From NCBI GenBank assembly GCA_013396635.1, contig WBMW01003122.1, positions 39,792 through 103,791 of the forward strand: a DNA stretch of 64,000 nucleotides, in the 5' to 3' direction. Below, one piece after another: positions 10,871-20,904 of the stretch; position 1 is the stretch's first letter, and each line of letters begins with the position of its first letter. The notes under the pieces are model-generated. The model ran no database searches, was not told the DNA's origin, and saw only the letters and a program-made list of their open reading frames with translations. The position numbers and the translations under genes were made by a program. Source of the DNA: Penelope pileata (Eukaryota > Chordata > Aves > Galliformes > Cracidae).

Positions 10871-13800
10871 CTGTGAGAGAACATGCAAATCGAGAGCTTT
10901 TCCCACTGCAAGGGCCTCAAACAGTATTTCTAATGGCCTAAAAACATTCTAGGATGTGGATTAGGGTAAGCACATGCAGGAATTACTTTTTTGGCACTTC
11001 TTAGGGACATCTCAGTAGGCCTCCTGCTACAGATGAAGGACCTTTACCAACACATTTTCTTTGCCCCAGAGGGAAGGTGTCTGAGGAGGCCCAAAGCTGT
11101 ATTTGTCTGTTTTGTTAGCAGGGAGGTATTTGAGCTGATTAAAATTTGACAGGGACATGTCCTCCCAGCAGCTCCAGAGCTCCTCTCCAGTGAGCCTTTT
11201 CTTTATTCTAGCCCCTCTTCCCCTTGGGGTTCTTTGTTAGGAAACAGGTGTCCTCAGACTGCAGTCAGATAACCTTTTGAAGGGAGCCCCCATTTGAATC
11301 ATTACGGATCACCATCACTTAGTCTCATTTTCATTCCTTCCTGGTCTTATTTATGGTCCCTGCTCTCCAGAGCCTCCTGGTAGCTTGGTTTCACAAGGGC
11401 ATAATACAAGGGAAGGACAAAATACGATAAAGACAACACTCAACACACAAGGCAGAGTTTACAGATCAAGACAGATTCAAACAACTGGAAATGGTGGCAT
11501 ACATCTTCCACAAGGCTAAAGGCTTTTTCCAGGGTCACTATAACTTCCTACTACCCCTGCAATCACTCCTGCTTGCCTTGTAGGACCCTCTGCCCTGTGC
11601 TTGCTCAGTCATTTCTTCTGCCCGTCTCCAGTGGCAATGCAGTCCTCTCACTTCCACCACTGGGTGGCATGATTAAACTCTATGTACTTGAAAGTCATTC
11701 ATGATCAAGCAGGACACCACAGTCTAGCAACCAGAGTTGCTAATGAACAAGCACAGAGCAGGAAGGACATATTCACCAAAAGCAAGAAAAAACTAGTCAC
11801 TACATCCTGCTGCTGGAAGAAACATCAAATTCTCCCAGTTTTTTTTATTTGCATGCTGTTATCAAGCAAGAGCATGCGAATGTTAAACTAACCACAAGCA
11901 TTTTATCGATTCAGAAAGTATATCGGAATATCTTGTAAATCACAAAGACAGGAGATAAGCTTAAGTGAAAACCAGTAACAGCCATTCAGATCTTCTTTTG
12001 TTCCCATCAGTTTTATTTCTGTGCCCTAAGCGGTTTGCCCTGCTACGACAAGTGAACCGAATATTACCTAAGTTGCCAATACAGCTTGAAGAGGACTGGC
12101 AAGGAAACAGCTTTCACCTCGTGATGGCAGAGAGCCTGGACCTTACAAACACAGAAAGACAATTATTGTACTGACTGATAAAAGCAAGTGTTCGTTCTCA
12201 GTCCGGATCCTATGTGTGTGTTTTTTTTTTCTAATGAACTCCATTTATATTACAGCTGCCATCCTGTGTCAAGGTATCCGTTGTGTAGAGGCTTAGGGCA
12301 GTTTTTTGGTAAGCTTTTGGAGACCATCAATAACTACAGTATTTGAGACTTGGAAGCACAACTACAAAGCAAACAGAAAACAAAGCCTATCTGCCAAAAC
12401 GCTGCAATTCCTTTGTACATAAACTCATTACAGGAAACATTAAATAAACTGGCCTAAGGAGACTGTCCACTGCTGCCTTGCTTTTTTCTTTTTTTTCCCT
12501 TGGAGAGACAAAACTTTAGCAGGGACATCATGGTGATGGTTAGGTGATGGCTGGGAAACTTAAAAAAAAATTACGTCAGGTATCAACTGCTCTTCAGACT
12601 CAGAAACAGTGCAAATTTGTCATCTTTCTGTAGAAACAACTTAGGAACACTTGCTGGATCACTGAACAAGACAAAGAAAGCTCCTTGTAGTGTCATTTCA
12701 CTTTTAACAAGAAAACAACTCGTCTTTTTGCATCAGTGATTTTTATTTTAAGTAAAATTCAGTATACACAATGACTGTTTCTGTCATGCTTAAGGCTTAA
12801 AGTTTCAGTTCTTTTTTTATGAGTTCTGAATATAGCAGCCTTGCTAGCACAGGACAGGAAAAAAGAACAAATTAGGCTGTGGATACAAACAGCAGTATGC
12901 ACGGACCAGACCACTGAGAGGAAAAAAAGATGTGGGCAATTGCAGCTTAACACTGCTAAGGACAGGAAACAGTCATGACCCTTTAAGACCTAATTCTTCT
13001 GCTTGCTGGCACAAGCAGCTGTCTTAACTAAAAGGAATTCATGCATTCAAAGTGTTCAAGGTAAATTATGAACCTGGGAAAACGGTGTAGCTGACAGCTG
13101 TCTCTACAACTATGGAATGAATTCACTTCAGCTTTTGTCAGGGGTAGTAACATTGGAATATACTGAAAATTGGGAGGCAGATACCTGCACAACGAACAAG
13201 TGACACAAGCACTTTGCTAACAAGAAAGGCTTGGCACTACAGATAAGGAAACCATGACTCCAGTTCATTTGAATCACAAGAGAGCGGCCCAAAGCCTGAT
13301 CAGGCGAGAAGGCCTCGTGAGGGCGAGGTCTGTCTGCCAAGCAAGGCCGCTGCTTGTGTGACTGTGGCTCTGGCAGTCTGGATCAAAACAACGGTTTAGC
13401 TCTAGTCTATCTTTAGTCACGGTCACTTGCCTCTCTCCTAGGGCTCCTCTGTACAAGGACGTCTCTAAAGCACACTTCTGAATTGCCTGTCCATGGCCAA
13501 TGCTGGTATCACAGAGAATCACTGGCTGACCAGCAGTGAGCACCTCACAGTGACAGCATCTAGCCCTCAGATTAGATAAACATCTATCTCAACTCCTTCC
13601 TTTGGTGAGACCCATCTGCAACCTGCAAGATGGCAAGTTAAAGATGAGACTTTCCACAAAAAGGGGCGAGGCTGAAATCTCTTGGTAAGAAGCAAGGTTT
13701 TCATGGTTCGTGTTGTTCCGCTTCTAGTTTTTATTAAGTTCCTTTCTGTTGGTTTTAACGTGCACCCATATACGGGCTTGGTCTCCTCCCAGTCAGGTCA

Positions 13801-14817
13801 TCTGGTCTGGTCCCTTCTCTGAGCTGTTGTGATTTATTTGGCTGGCACCACAGATCTGATCTCATCTAGCAAAGAGGTAAGACCTCTTCTCCCTTTTCCC
13901 CTTGCACTGCCAACCTGTTGGTTTTAGAGCAGCATCCACTACATCTCACTGAGATCTCTTCTTTCTTTCCTCCTAACTTCATGGTCTCCTGACACTCCAT
14001 GCCAGATTAGTCTCTGCCAGGTTCTGTCTGAGGAGGGGCAGAAAAAATACACCCTGCCCCACTAGCAAGGACCTCAGAGCTCCCTGCTATGGACTGCAGT
14101 CCCTTTCATGCCTTTGGCTCTCCAAGTCATGGCAGACCCTTCACTGGCAATAACTTTCATTCATTTTCTGCATCATCCCATTTGATCAGCGATTTTGTTT
14201 CTTTGTCTTTCCTGCAGTTTTCTGCAAGTTGCCACAGGGATTCTTCTCACCAACAGACCATCAGGTGTCTCAGAGTTCATTTTTATCTTCTGATCTTCAT
14301 GAACTGGCAGGTACTTTTTAGCTTCATTTCCTGGAGTTCATACATCCTAAGCAGCCACAATCCCTCTTCTTGTGGCTATGCATTCCTCTTCCTGGAGACA
14401 TGCTCCTTCTCAAGGTCTCCTTACAGACAACCCTTCCCATTTGCTTATATAACCTGAAATGCATCGATATAGTAGGCTTCTGCAATGCAGCTGCTGCTTT
14501 GCAGGATGCTGCGGTCCATCCACTCCTCCCCACCTCACCACAGCCACAAAAGTGTGCTCTGACAAAGAGCCCGTACGCTCCTCCTCTGCTGGTAGCAGTC
14601 CAGCTTTCAGCCAGGACAGCGAGAAGGTACAGAAAGATGCATTCAGACAGCAAGGAAGCACTCCCTACTTCAAAGTCTTTCTTCCGAGGGAGGACTGAGC
14701 AAAAAGTAATTTGTCCAACTGGTTCTTTCTTGAGGCCACTGCCATGCTAAACTTGCATTCATAAGGCTGCAGACTTGATCCCTGCTAACATGATGATTGG
14801 GAGATCAGAAGCATATC
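10871..14817. other. Intergenic DNA, no gene seen
   Basis: Open frames of 60-125 codons exist on both strands but have no recognisable domain and conflict with each other. Short T-rich tracts occur near 12220 and 12480. No repeat family could be named with confidence. Confidence 0.45.
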
Positions 14818-15395
14818 AGAAGCAGGTCGAGGGAGGTGATCCTCCCCCTCTACTCTGCCCTGGTCAGGCCTCAGCTGGAGTACTGTATCCAATTCTGGGC
14901 TCCCCTGTATAAGAAAGACAGGGACCTCCTGGAAAGAGTCCAGCGGAGGGCCACAAAGATGATCAAGCGCCTGGAGCATCTCCCTTATGAGGAGAGGCTC
15001 AGTAAGCTGGGTCTGTTCAGCCTGGAGAAAAGAAGGCTGAGAGGGGACCTGATCCATGTTTATAAGTATCTTAGTTGCGGGAGGCAAATGGAGGTGGGGA
15101 ACCTCTTTTCGGTGGTCAGTGGGGACAGGACAAGGGGCAATGGCCTTAAGCTGGAGCACAGGAAGTTCCGCACCAACATGCGGAAGAACTTCTTCACGGT
15201 GCGGGTGACGGAGCACTGGAACAGGCTGCCCAGGGAGGTTGTGGAGTCTCCTTCCCTGGAGATATTCAAGACCCGCCTGGACGCCTACCTGTGCAACCTG
15301 CTGTAGGGAACCTGCTCTGGCAGGGGGGTTGGACTCGATGACCTCTTGAGGTCCCTTCCAACCCCTACAATTCTGTGATTCTGTGATTCTGTGAT
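14818..15395 (+). mobile_element. CR1 retrotransposon, 5'-truncated, 3' end intact
   Basis: The copy contains the last ~160 codons of CR1 ORF2 in one uninterrupted frame ending with TAG at 15304-15306. It includes EVILPLYSALVRPQLEYC, LLERVQRRATKMIKRLEHL, LFSLEKRRLRGDLIHVYKYL, GDRTRGNGLKL and HWNRLPREVVESPSLE. This is the region after the reverse transcriptase catalytic core. A short 3' UTR follows with the hallmark 'ggttggactcgatgacctcttgaggtcccttccaaccc' pattern and three ATTCTGTG units at 15369-15393. Truncation at the 5' end removes the endonuclease and the RT catalytic motif, so the copy cannot move by itself. The clean frame suggests it is fairly young. Confidence 0.93.
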
Positions 15396-17996
15396 ATCTG
15401 AAGTGTGGCATGGGTGCTAATGAGAGTTGGACGGTCCTCAAAAGGCTGTTGTAAATCATCCCTTCACCAAGATGGGCTCTAATGGGGTAGAAGATGGACT
15501 GAATTCAGTTCTATTCACTGCTTCATTTGGAAATCTAGAAAAATCACCACTGATGAAATTTGAAGTAGACAAACAGTTTGTTGGAATACAAAATAATCAT
15601 GGGGAAACGGTAGGCATGCAGGTGCCTGGTGGTTTATTGAGACAAAAGCATTGTAGTCAAAACTAAGGAAGGGTGATACCTACAGAGTAAGGAGGTGTTT
15701 TTTTCCTGAAAAGCAGATGCTTAAAAAAAGGCTTTATGTCACTGTTATTGCGGGCAACAATACATCAAAGAAGAGGCCCTTGCAGGGAGGCCTTGCAGGC
15801 CCTTCAGCAGCAAGAGGAACAGCTTCTACTTTCTGAGAACAGAGCTGATGAAACTGGTACCACAGTGTTGCCTGCTCATCTGATAGCTGCATCTTTAAAG
15901 GACTGTTAGTACACGAAAGAGAAGACATACATGCTCTGCAGGGCAATAACCTGCACTGGTGGTCTGCCAGTGACAGATTTAAAACTTCATAGATGCAGTT
16001 TATGAAAGACAAGTGAGCAGCTACTTGCTGTATAAGCATTTCATCCTGGAGAACATGAAAGCAGTAGATCCTACATTTCACGTTGTTTTCACATCAAGCT
16101 TTTACAGAAGAAAGAGCTCAATATAAGTTATTAGGCAGAGTAACAATATCACAAACACATAGGACAGCAGCAAATAGTATAACTGAACGAAGAGCTACCT
16201 GTGTTCAGAATAATACAGGAGGAGGTCAACGTAGAAGATGTGATCTCTCCTGGGCTGGGATCTATGAGTCTTTCTCCCTTCCCATTCATTGTCTGTAGCT
16301 TTCTTGTTTCTGCTTCTCACTGTGACTCTCCAGTTTCTCCCACTATCAAGCAAGCAGCCTTCCCAGCTGAGAAATGGCTTTACTTCTGTTTGGCTGGTCT
16401 TTTGTGGGACACAGAGGAGAGCAGCGTTTGCTACTTGCTAGCACAACTGTTCTGCTGGAGGGACTCAACACCGCCCTACCTAGCCAGCACATTCTTCCCC
16501 ACCTCACAGGATCCCCAAAAAGAGAGTTGGGGCCCACTGCCTTCTCAAGAGAAGTTTGTAGAAATTGCTGCGCTTCCTGCCGTGATATGAACCATGAGAA
16601 ACCTCAGCTCCACCTGCCCTTACACCACACACACCCCCCCTACTTCTCACTTGATGTTCAGACCATTATCAGCCTTTGTGCCAGGTCGGTGGTAACTTTG
16701 CTATATATAAAACCTGCTATGGGAGACATCAAGCAAAAAGGCAGTGTGAATTGGCATGCCCTCATTTCTTCTCTTTGCAAGGCAAGTAGGGGTTAGGAAG
16801 ACCAAAGAGCAATGAATAAAGGGAGATTTCCCCACGCTAAATCTATACAGCTCTCTTCTTCTTCAGCTACATGGCATAACTTAGAAAACTAGTTATCCCA
16901 CATAGCAGGACTAGAAACACCTCCCACACAACCACCGAGTGCCTTCCTCCTCTCTGCTCACCGTGATCCTGTCATTCTTTTTTCTGAGTTTGAGATGCAC
17001 TTTGTAACCCCTAAGAAAGAACAACAGCTCTGACGAACGAGAGCTACTTAGTGACATCTGCTTTTAAGGATTTTTGGGTAAGATGAAGTGGCTTTAACTC
17101 AGTAATTAGGTTCTCACTGGAAACTTGGTATTGCCTTACACACTATAAAACATATTTCTTTTCTACATTTATTTAAAGGACCATCTCTGGTGAGGATTGA
17201 GGAGAGAAGCACTCGTGATACGATCTCAAGGAAGTACAGAGTTTCCGTTGAGAGACACAGCTCCCCAGTACCATTTGCTTTTTGCAGCTGCTGGGTATCA
17301 CAGCGTAAGCAGCACTTTGCTGGCAGAGCTACCTGACCAGAAGCAATTCTGCTCCATCAGAACCAAGGAGCTCCTTCGCATCATTTGAAAAGAAAGAGGG
17401 GAGAAAAGGTAACATTTACAAAATGTAGCAGCAGAAGCAGCTGTCTGTCCTATGTGCTTAAAATGTGTGTGAATCTAACTCTTTTTCCTTTACCTCTTAT
17501 TGCTGCTTAGGTAATTTTTAAAGCAGTTTTCAGAAATCCTGCATAATCAGGATTAGGCGTATGTGCGTTATGTGAGCGTATGTATTCAGATTAAAATACT
17601 TTAGTAGAATAGCCATGCTGAATGTATATTCAATTCAGGAATGTCTAGGTGCTGTTGTCACATCTCTAGGCCATTGGTGTCGAACAGTTTTGTTCCTGCA
17701 ATTTGTAATTCAGATATTATATTCTTCTCAGTGTATAACAGAACAGAACTGCAGACTGGAAAGGTGTCACTGCAGAGACTACACGCAGTAGGAGTTGGGC
17801 TAATGATAGTCAATGCTTGCTGTTATGCAGCAGCAATGTACAATGTGAAGACAAATAGAGCGATAATACGCATCTTCTGACTCTGATTCACAAAAATAAG
17901 GACAAAGAGGAAGGACATAACTCCAGCTTGCAAAAATTCTGGGATGTTAGGCTGAGAAAAGACACTTGCTGTGTTGCAAAAAACACAGCAATACAT
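15396..17996. other. Intergenic DNA, no gene seen
   Basis: No supportable gene or RNA. Scattered open frames up to 140 codons (for example 16374-16796) are of low complexity in amino-acid pattern and unconnected to any family I know. Confidence 0.45.
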
Positions 17997-18370
17997 CAGC
18001 CTGGAGAAGAGAAGGCTCTGAGGTGACCTGATAGTGGCCTTTCAGTATCTAAAGGGGGGCTATAAGAAAGAGGGGGACAGACTCTTTAGCAGGGTCTGTG
18101 GGGACAGGACAAGGGGGAGTGGCTTCAAACTGGAAGAGAGGAAATTTAGGTTAGATTTAAGGAAAAAGTTTCTGATAGTAAGGCTGGTGCAGCACTGTAA
18201 CAGGTTGCCCAGAGAGGTGGTGGAAGTCCCATCCCTGGAGGCATTCAGGGTCAGGCTGGACCAAGCTCTGAGCACCCTGACCTAGCTGTAGGTGCCCCTG
18301 TACATTGCAGGGGAGTTGGACCAGATGACCTTTAAAGGTCCCTTCCAACTCTAGGGATTCTATGACTGAC
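17997..18370 (+). mobile_element. CR1 retrotransposon 3' fragment
   Basis: It starts at the 'cagcctggagaagagaaggct' block and carries the C-terminal end of ORF2. The frame 18034-18285 reads FQYLKGGYKKEGDRLF...GDRTRGSGFKLEERKF...QHCNRLPREVVEVPSLEAF. The 3' UTR ends with a single degraded GATTCTATGA unit near 18357. A stop (TGA) interrupts the frame at the LRGDL position near 18020. It is more decayed than the copy at 14.8 kb, and it is oriented the same way as CCR4. Confidence 0.9.
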
Positions 18371-19003
18371 AAAGTATTTGCAGTGTCCATCATGTGATCT
18401 AGTCAACCTCAAAGTAACACAAACTGTCTATTAGAAAAGAACATATATACAAAAATGACAAATTCCTGTTATTCACCTTGTCTGTAAAGACAGTGCTTAC
18501 TGAAAACTGACGTCACCTTTCAGTAAGAGTCATTTCATTAGAAGGGTCAGATGCTTTTCTATTGCTGCCTACTTTCAGTAATGGTTGCCCGATAAGAAAG
18601 ATGAGTAAAATCCTGAACTGCTACAAACAGTGGCTCTGGTTTTTACTTTAATCCACACAGGATTTATCCTTCTCTGATTTGATATCTATGGCCTGTTTCT
18701 TTCATCCCTGTTTGCTTTCAGCTCCATAGCTTGAATGGCGCTCAGTGTTCTTGACATGACTTCTTCACGGACGTGCACAGTGTTAGAAGGACTGACCACG
18801 TGCATGCTAAGGACAGTACTTTTGCAAGTGTGCATAAACATCCCATAATGCTTAACTATTGTTTGAGAATCTGCAATGAGAAGTGCATTAGAACTGCAAG
18901 TCAGCCACTGAGCAGTCTTCCCAACATGATTCAGGCTTGTGGAGTAACCACATGGTCATCATGCAGATAAAGTCACTGACTTTTTTTATATGCTTTCATT
19001 CTC
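18371..19003. other. CCR4 upstream region
   Basis: Non-coding sequence separates the CR1 fragment from the CCR4 coding exon. It probably forms the end of the intron that precedes the coding exon. No leader exon can be identified. Confidence 0.4.
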
Positions 19004-19005
19004 AG
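18980..19005 (+). other. Probable 3' splice acceptor before CCR4 coding exon
   Basis: A T-rich tract followed by 'cattctcag' ends at 19005, 19 bases upstream of the ATG. As for CX3CR1, this fits a leader intron directly before the coding exon. It is inferred from the motif only. Confidence 0.6.
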
Positions 19006-19024
19006 GAACTGGGGAAAAAAAACC

Positions 19025-20101
19025 ATGAGTTCTTCGAGTACACAGTCCTTTGAAGCTGACACATCACCCTTATATGAATATTCTGATAGTTACAGTGATG
19101 CTCCAAAACCATGCAGTAAGGAAACCGTCAAGAGGTTTGCAGCCTCTTTCCTCCCCGTTCTATATACCTTGGTATTCCTGGTTGGGCTAATGGGAAACAC
19201 CCTGGTCATTGTGGTCCTCTTTAAATACAAGAGACTGAAGAGCATGACTGATGTGTACTTGCTAAACCTCGCCATCTCAGATTTGCTCTTTGTTCTATCC
19301 CTGCCGTTCTGGTCTTACTTCACAATAGACCAGTGGGTTTTTGGAACTCCCTGGTGTAAAATTATTTCATGGATCTACCTGGTTGGGTTCTACAGTGGGA
19401 TATTTTTTATTATGCTTATGAGTATAGACAGATACCTGGCAATTGTTCGTGCAGTGTTTTCCATGAAAGAAAGAACTGCCTTCCATGGCCTGATTACCAG
19501 TCTTATTGTATGGCTGGTAGCTCTTTTAGCCTCAGTTCCAGAACTCATATTTAGAGAATCTTTTATTGAGCAAAATTATACTACCTGCAAGCCGAGATAT
19601 CCAGGCAATTTAATGGCATGGAAACTCTTTTGCACTTTGGAAATCAACATTTTAGGGCTCCTGCTCCCTTGTATAGTTATGGCATTTTGTTATTCCACGA
19701 TCATTAAAACTTTAGTTCACTGTAGAAATGAAAAAAAGAATAAGGCTGTGAGGATGATCTTTGCTGTCATGATTGTGTTTTTCTTCTTCTGGACTCCCTA
19801 CAATATTGTAATTTTATTACAACTGCTGGAATTTACTGGAGTCATTCGAGACTGTCAAGTGAGCAGGAACCTGGACTATGCATTCCAAATAACTGAAACT
19901 CTTGGACTTTTTCACTGTTGCCTCAATCCAGTCATCTACTTCTTCATGGGGGAAAAATTTAAGAAGTACCTGAAGATGCTCTTTAAGAACTGGCAGTTAC
20001 CTGGAGATATTTGCAAGCGGTGTGGATTTCACGCCACTTACTACTCTGAGTCTACCAGTTCATTCCACACACAATCTACTGGGGATCAAGATGCTCTGTG
20101 A
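19025..20101 (+). CDS. CCR4: C-C chemokine receptor, CCR4-like
   Basis: This intact single coding exon encodes 358 residues (human CCR4 has 360). The product is a Gi-coupled receptor of the plasma membrane; mammalian CCR4 binds CCL17 and CCL22 and guides Th2, regulatory and skin-homing T cells. Landmarks are N58, D86 in LAISDLLF, DRYLAIV at 135-141, W163, P215, FFFWTPYN at 253-260 and NPVIY at 301-305. Disulfide cysteines are 30/277 and 111/188. N184 in NYTT is a likely glycosylation site in loop 2. Tyrosines 17, 19 and 23 in the acidic N-terminus may be sulfated. CCR4 is favoured over CCR8 by three matches: the helix 3 stretch YLVGFYSGIFF.MLMSIDRYLAIV, NEKKNKAV.MIFAV, and the C-terminal TQST...DAL. 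The neighbour GLB1 agrees with human synteny. A bird-specific CCR8-like name is a lesser alternative. The ATG at 19025 has the context aaccATGa and aligns with family starts. Confidence 0.9.
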   Translation: MSSSSTQSFEADTSPLYEYSDSYSDAPKPCSKETVKRFAASFLPVLYTLVFLVGLMGNTLVIVVLFKYKRLKSMTDVYLLNLAISDLLFVLSLPFWSYFTIDQWVFGTPWCKIISWIYLVGFYSGIFFIMLMSIDRYLAIVRAVFSMKERTAFHGLITSLIVWLVALLASVPELIFRESFIEQNYTTCKPRYPGNLMAWKLFCTLEINILGLLLPCIVMAFCYSTIIKTLVHCRNEKKNKAVRMIFAVMIVFFFFWTPYNIVILLQLLEFTGVIRDCQVSRNLDYAFQITETLGLFHCCLNPVIYFFMGEKFKKYLKMLFKNWQLPGDICKRCGFHATYYSESTSSFHTQSTGDQDAL

Positions 20102-20849
20102 CATGTTCCAGACCAGCTGTTGAACTCATCAGAAAGCAAACTGACAAAAGCAGGAACTTTGAAAAGCTCAGCAAATGAACAAGCATTTAACAGTCAGCTA
20201 GTCCCTGATAATAACTTACTTCAGCTTTAATTCCCACCTCTTACGATTTTCTGAATACTATGACAGATGCTGTCCTAAATGTGAGAGCTGGAAGAGGGAC
20301 ATTTACATTTTATCTGCTGCAACTGCAAATCACTGCCCAGATGTAACAGCAGCCTTGGCTCACTGCAAGTACTGTGCTCTGCTTCTTGTTTTTCACCAGC
20401 ATCAAGAGAGAGGTTGGTCTGCACAGAGAGCAGAGGAGAGACCACTCACCATCTCAAAGTGCATTTGGAATGTATCTTTGTTTATTCAAGGAGAAGGGTG
20501 GTTTTTACCGTATTTTTTATTCTACTGCTGATCTGTGTTGGTTTTGCTTGCTCAGACCCTTAGTAATCTATTAACAACACCAGCCACTGTTAACAGTTTC
20601 ATCTCAGGAGAGGATATACCCTCTGTCTTCATGAAAAACGACACAAAATACACTCTTCACGTGCATAAAGACGCAAAGTCAATGCATTACATTAGGCTAT
20701 AAATTTAGATATGTTTTCTCTCAGGATCCAAGCTGTGTATATGCCGATGCATGAGTATATATATGCGTTCTGAATGACTTTATTACCCTAATTCAGGATG
20801 GTAATTCTTTTCTTTTTAATTAACATTGGAAACATGTTGCTTTTTTTAA

Positions 20850-20865
20850 AATAAAATAAAATAAA
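20850..20865 (+). promoter_or_regulatory. CCR4: Overlapping AATAAA polyadenylation signals
   Basis: Three overlapping AATAAA hexamers occur at 20850, 20855 and 20860 within an (AAAAT)n run. They lie about 750 bases past the CCR4 stop and are its likely 3' end signals. Confidence 0.55.
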
Positions 20866-20898
20866 ATTGTTTTTAAAACTTTTTTTCCAGTATGTGTG

Positions 20899-20904
20899 AA
20901 TAAA
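20899..20904 (+). promoter_or_regulatory. CCR4: Additional AATAAA signal
   Basis: A further canonical hexamer lies in 'gtgaataaattt' about 35 bases beyond the cluster, followed by a T-rich stretch. It is an alternative cleavage signal for CCR4. Confidence 0.45.

Noticed and set aside
14785..15459. Reverse-strand open frame of 224 codons
   Set aside because: It is the antisense shadow of the CR1 ORF2 at 14818-15306 on the forward strand.
16374..16796. Forward open frame of 140 codons
   Set aside because: No recognisable family, biased composition and no splice or start context to support a gene.
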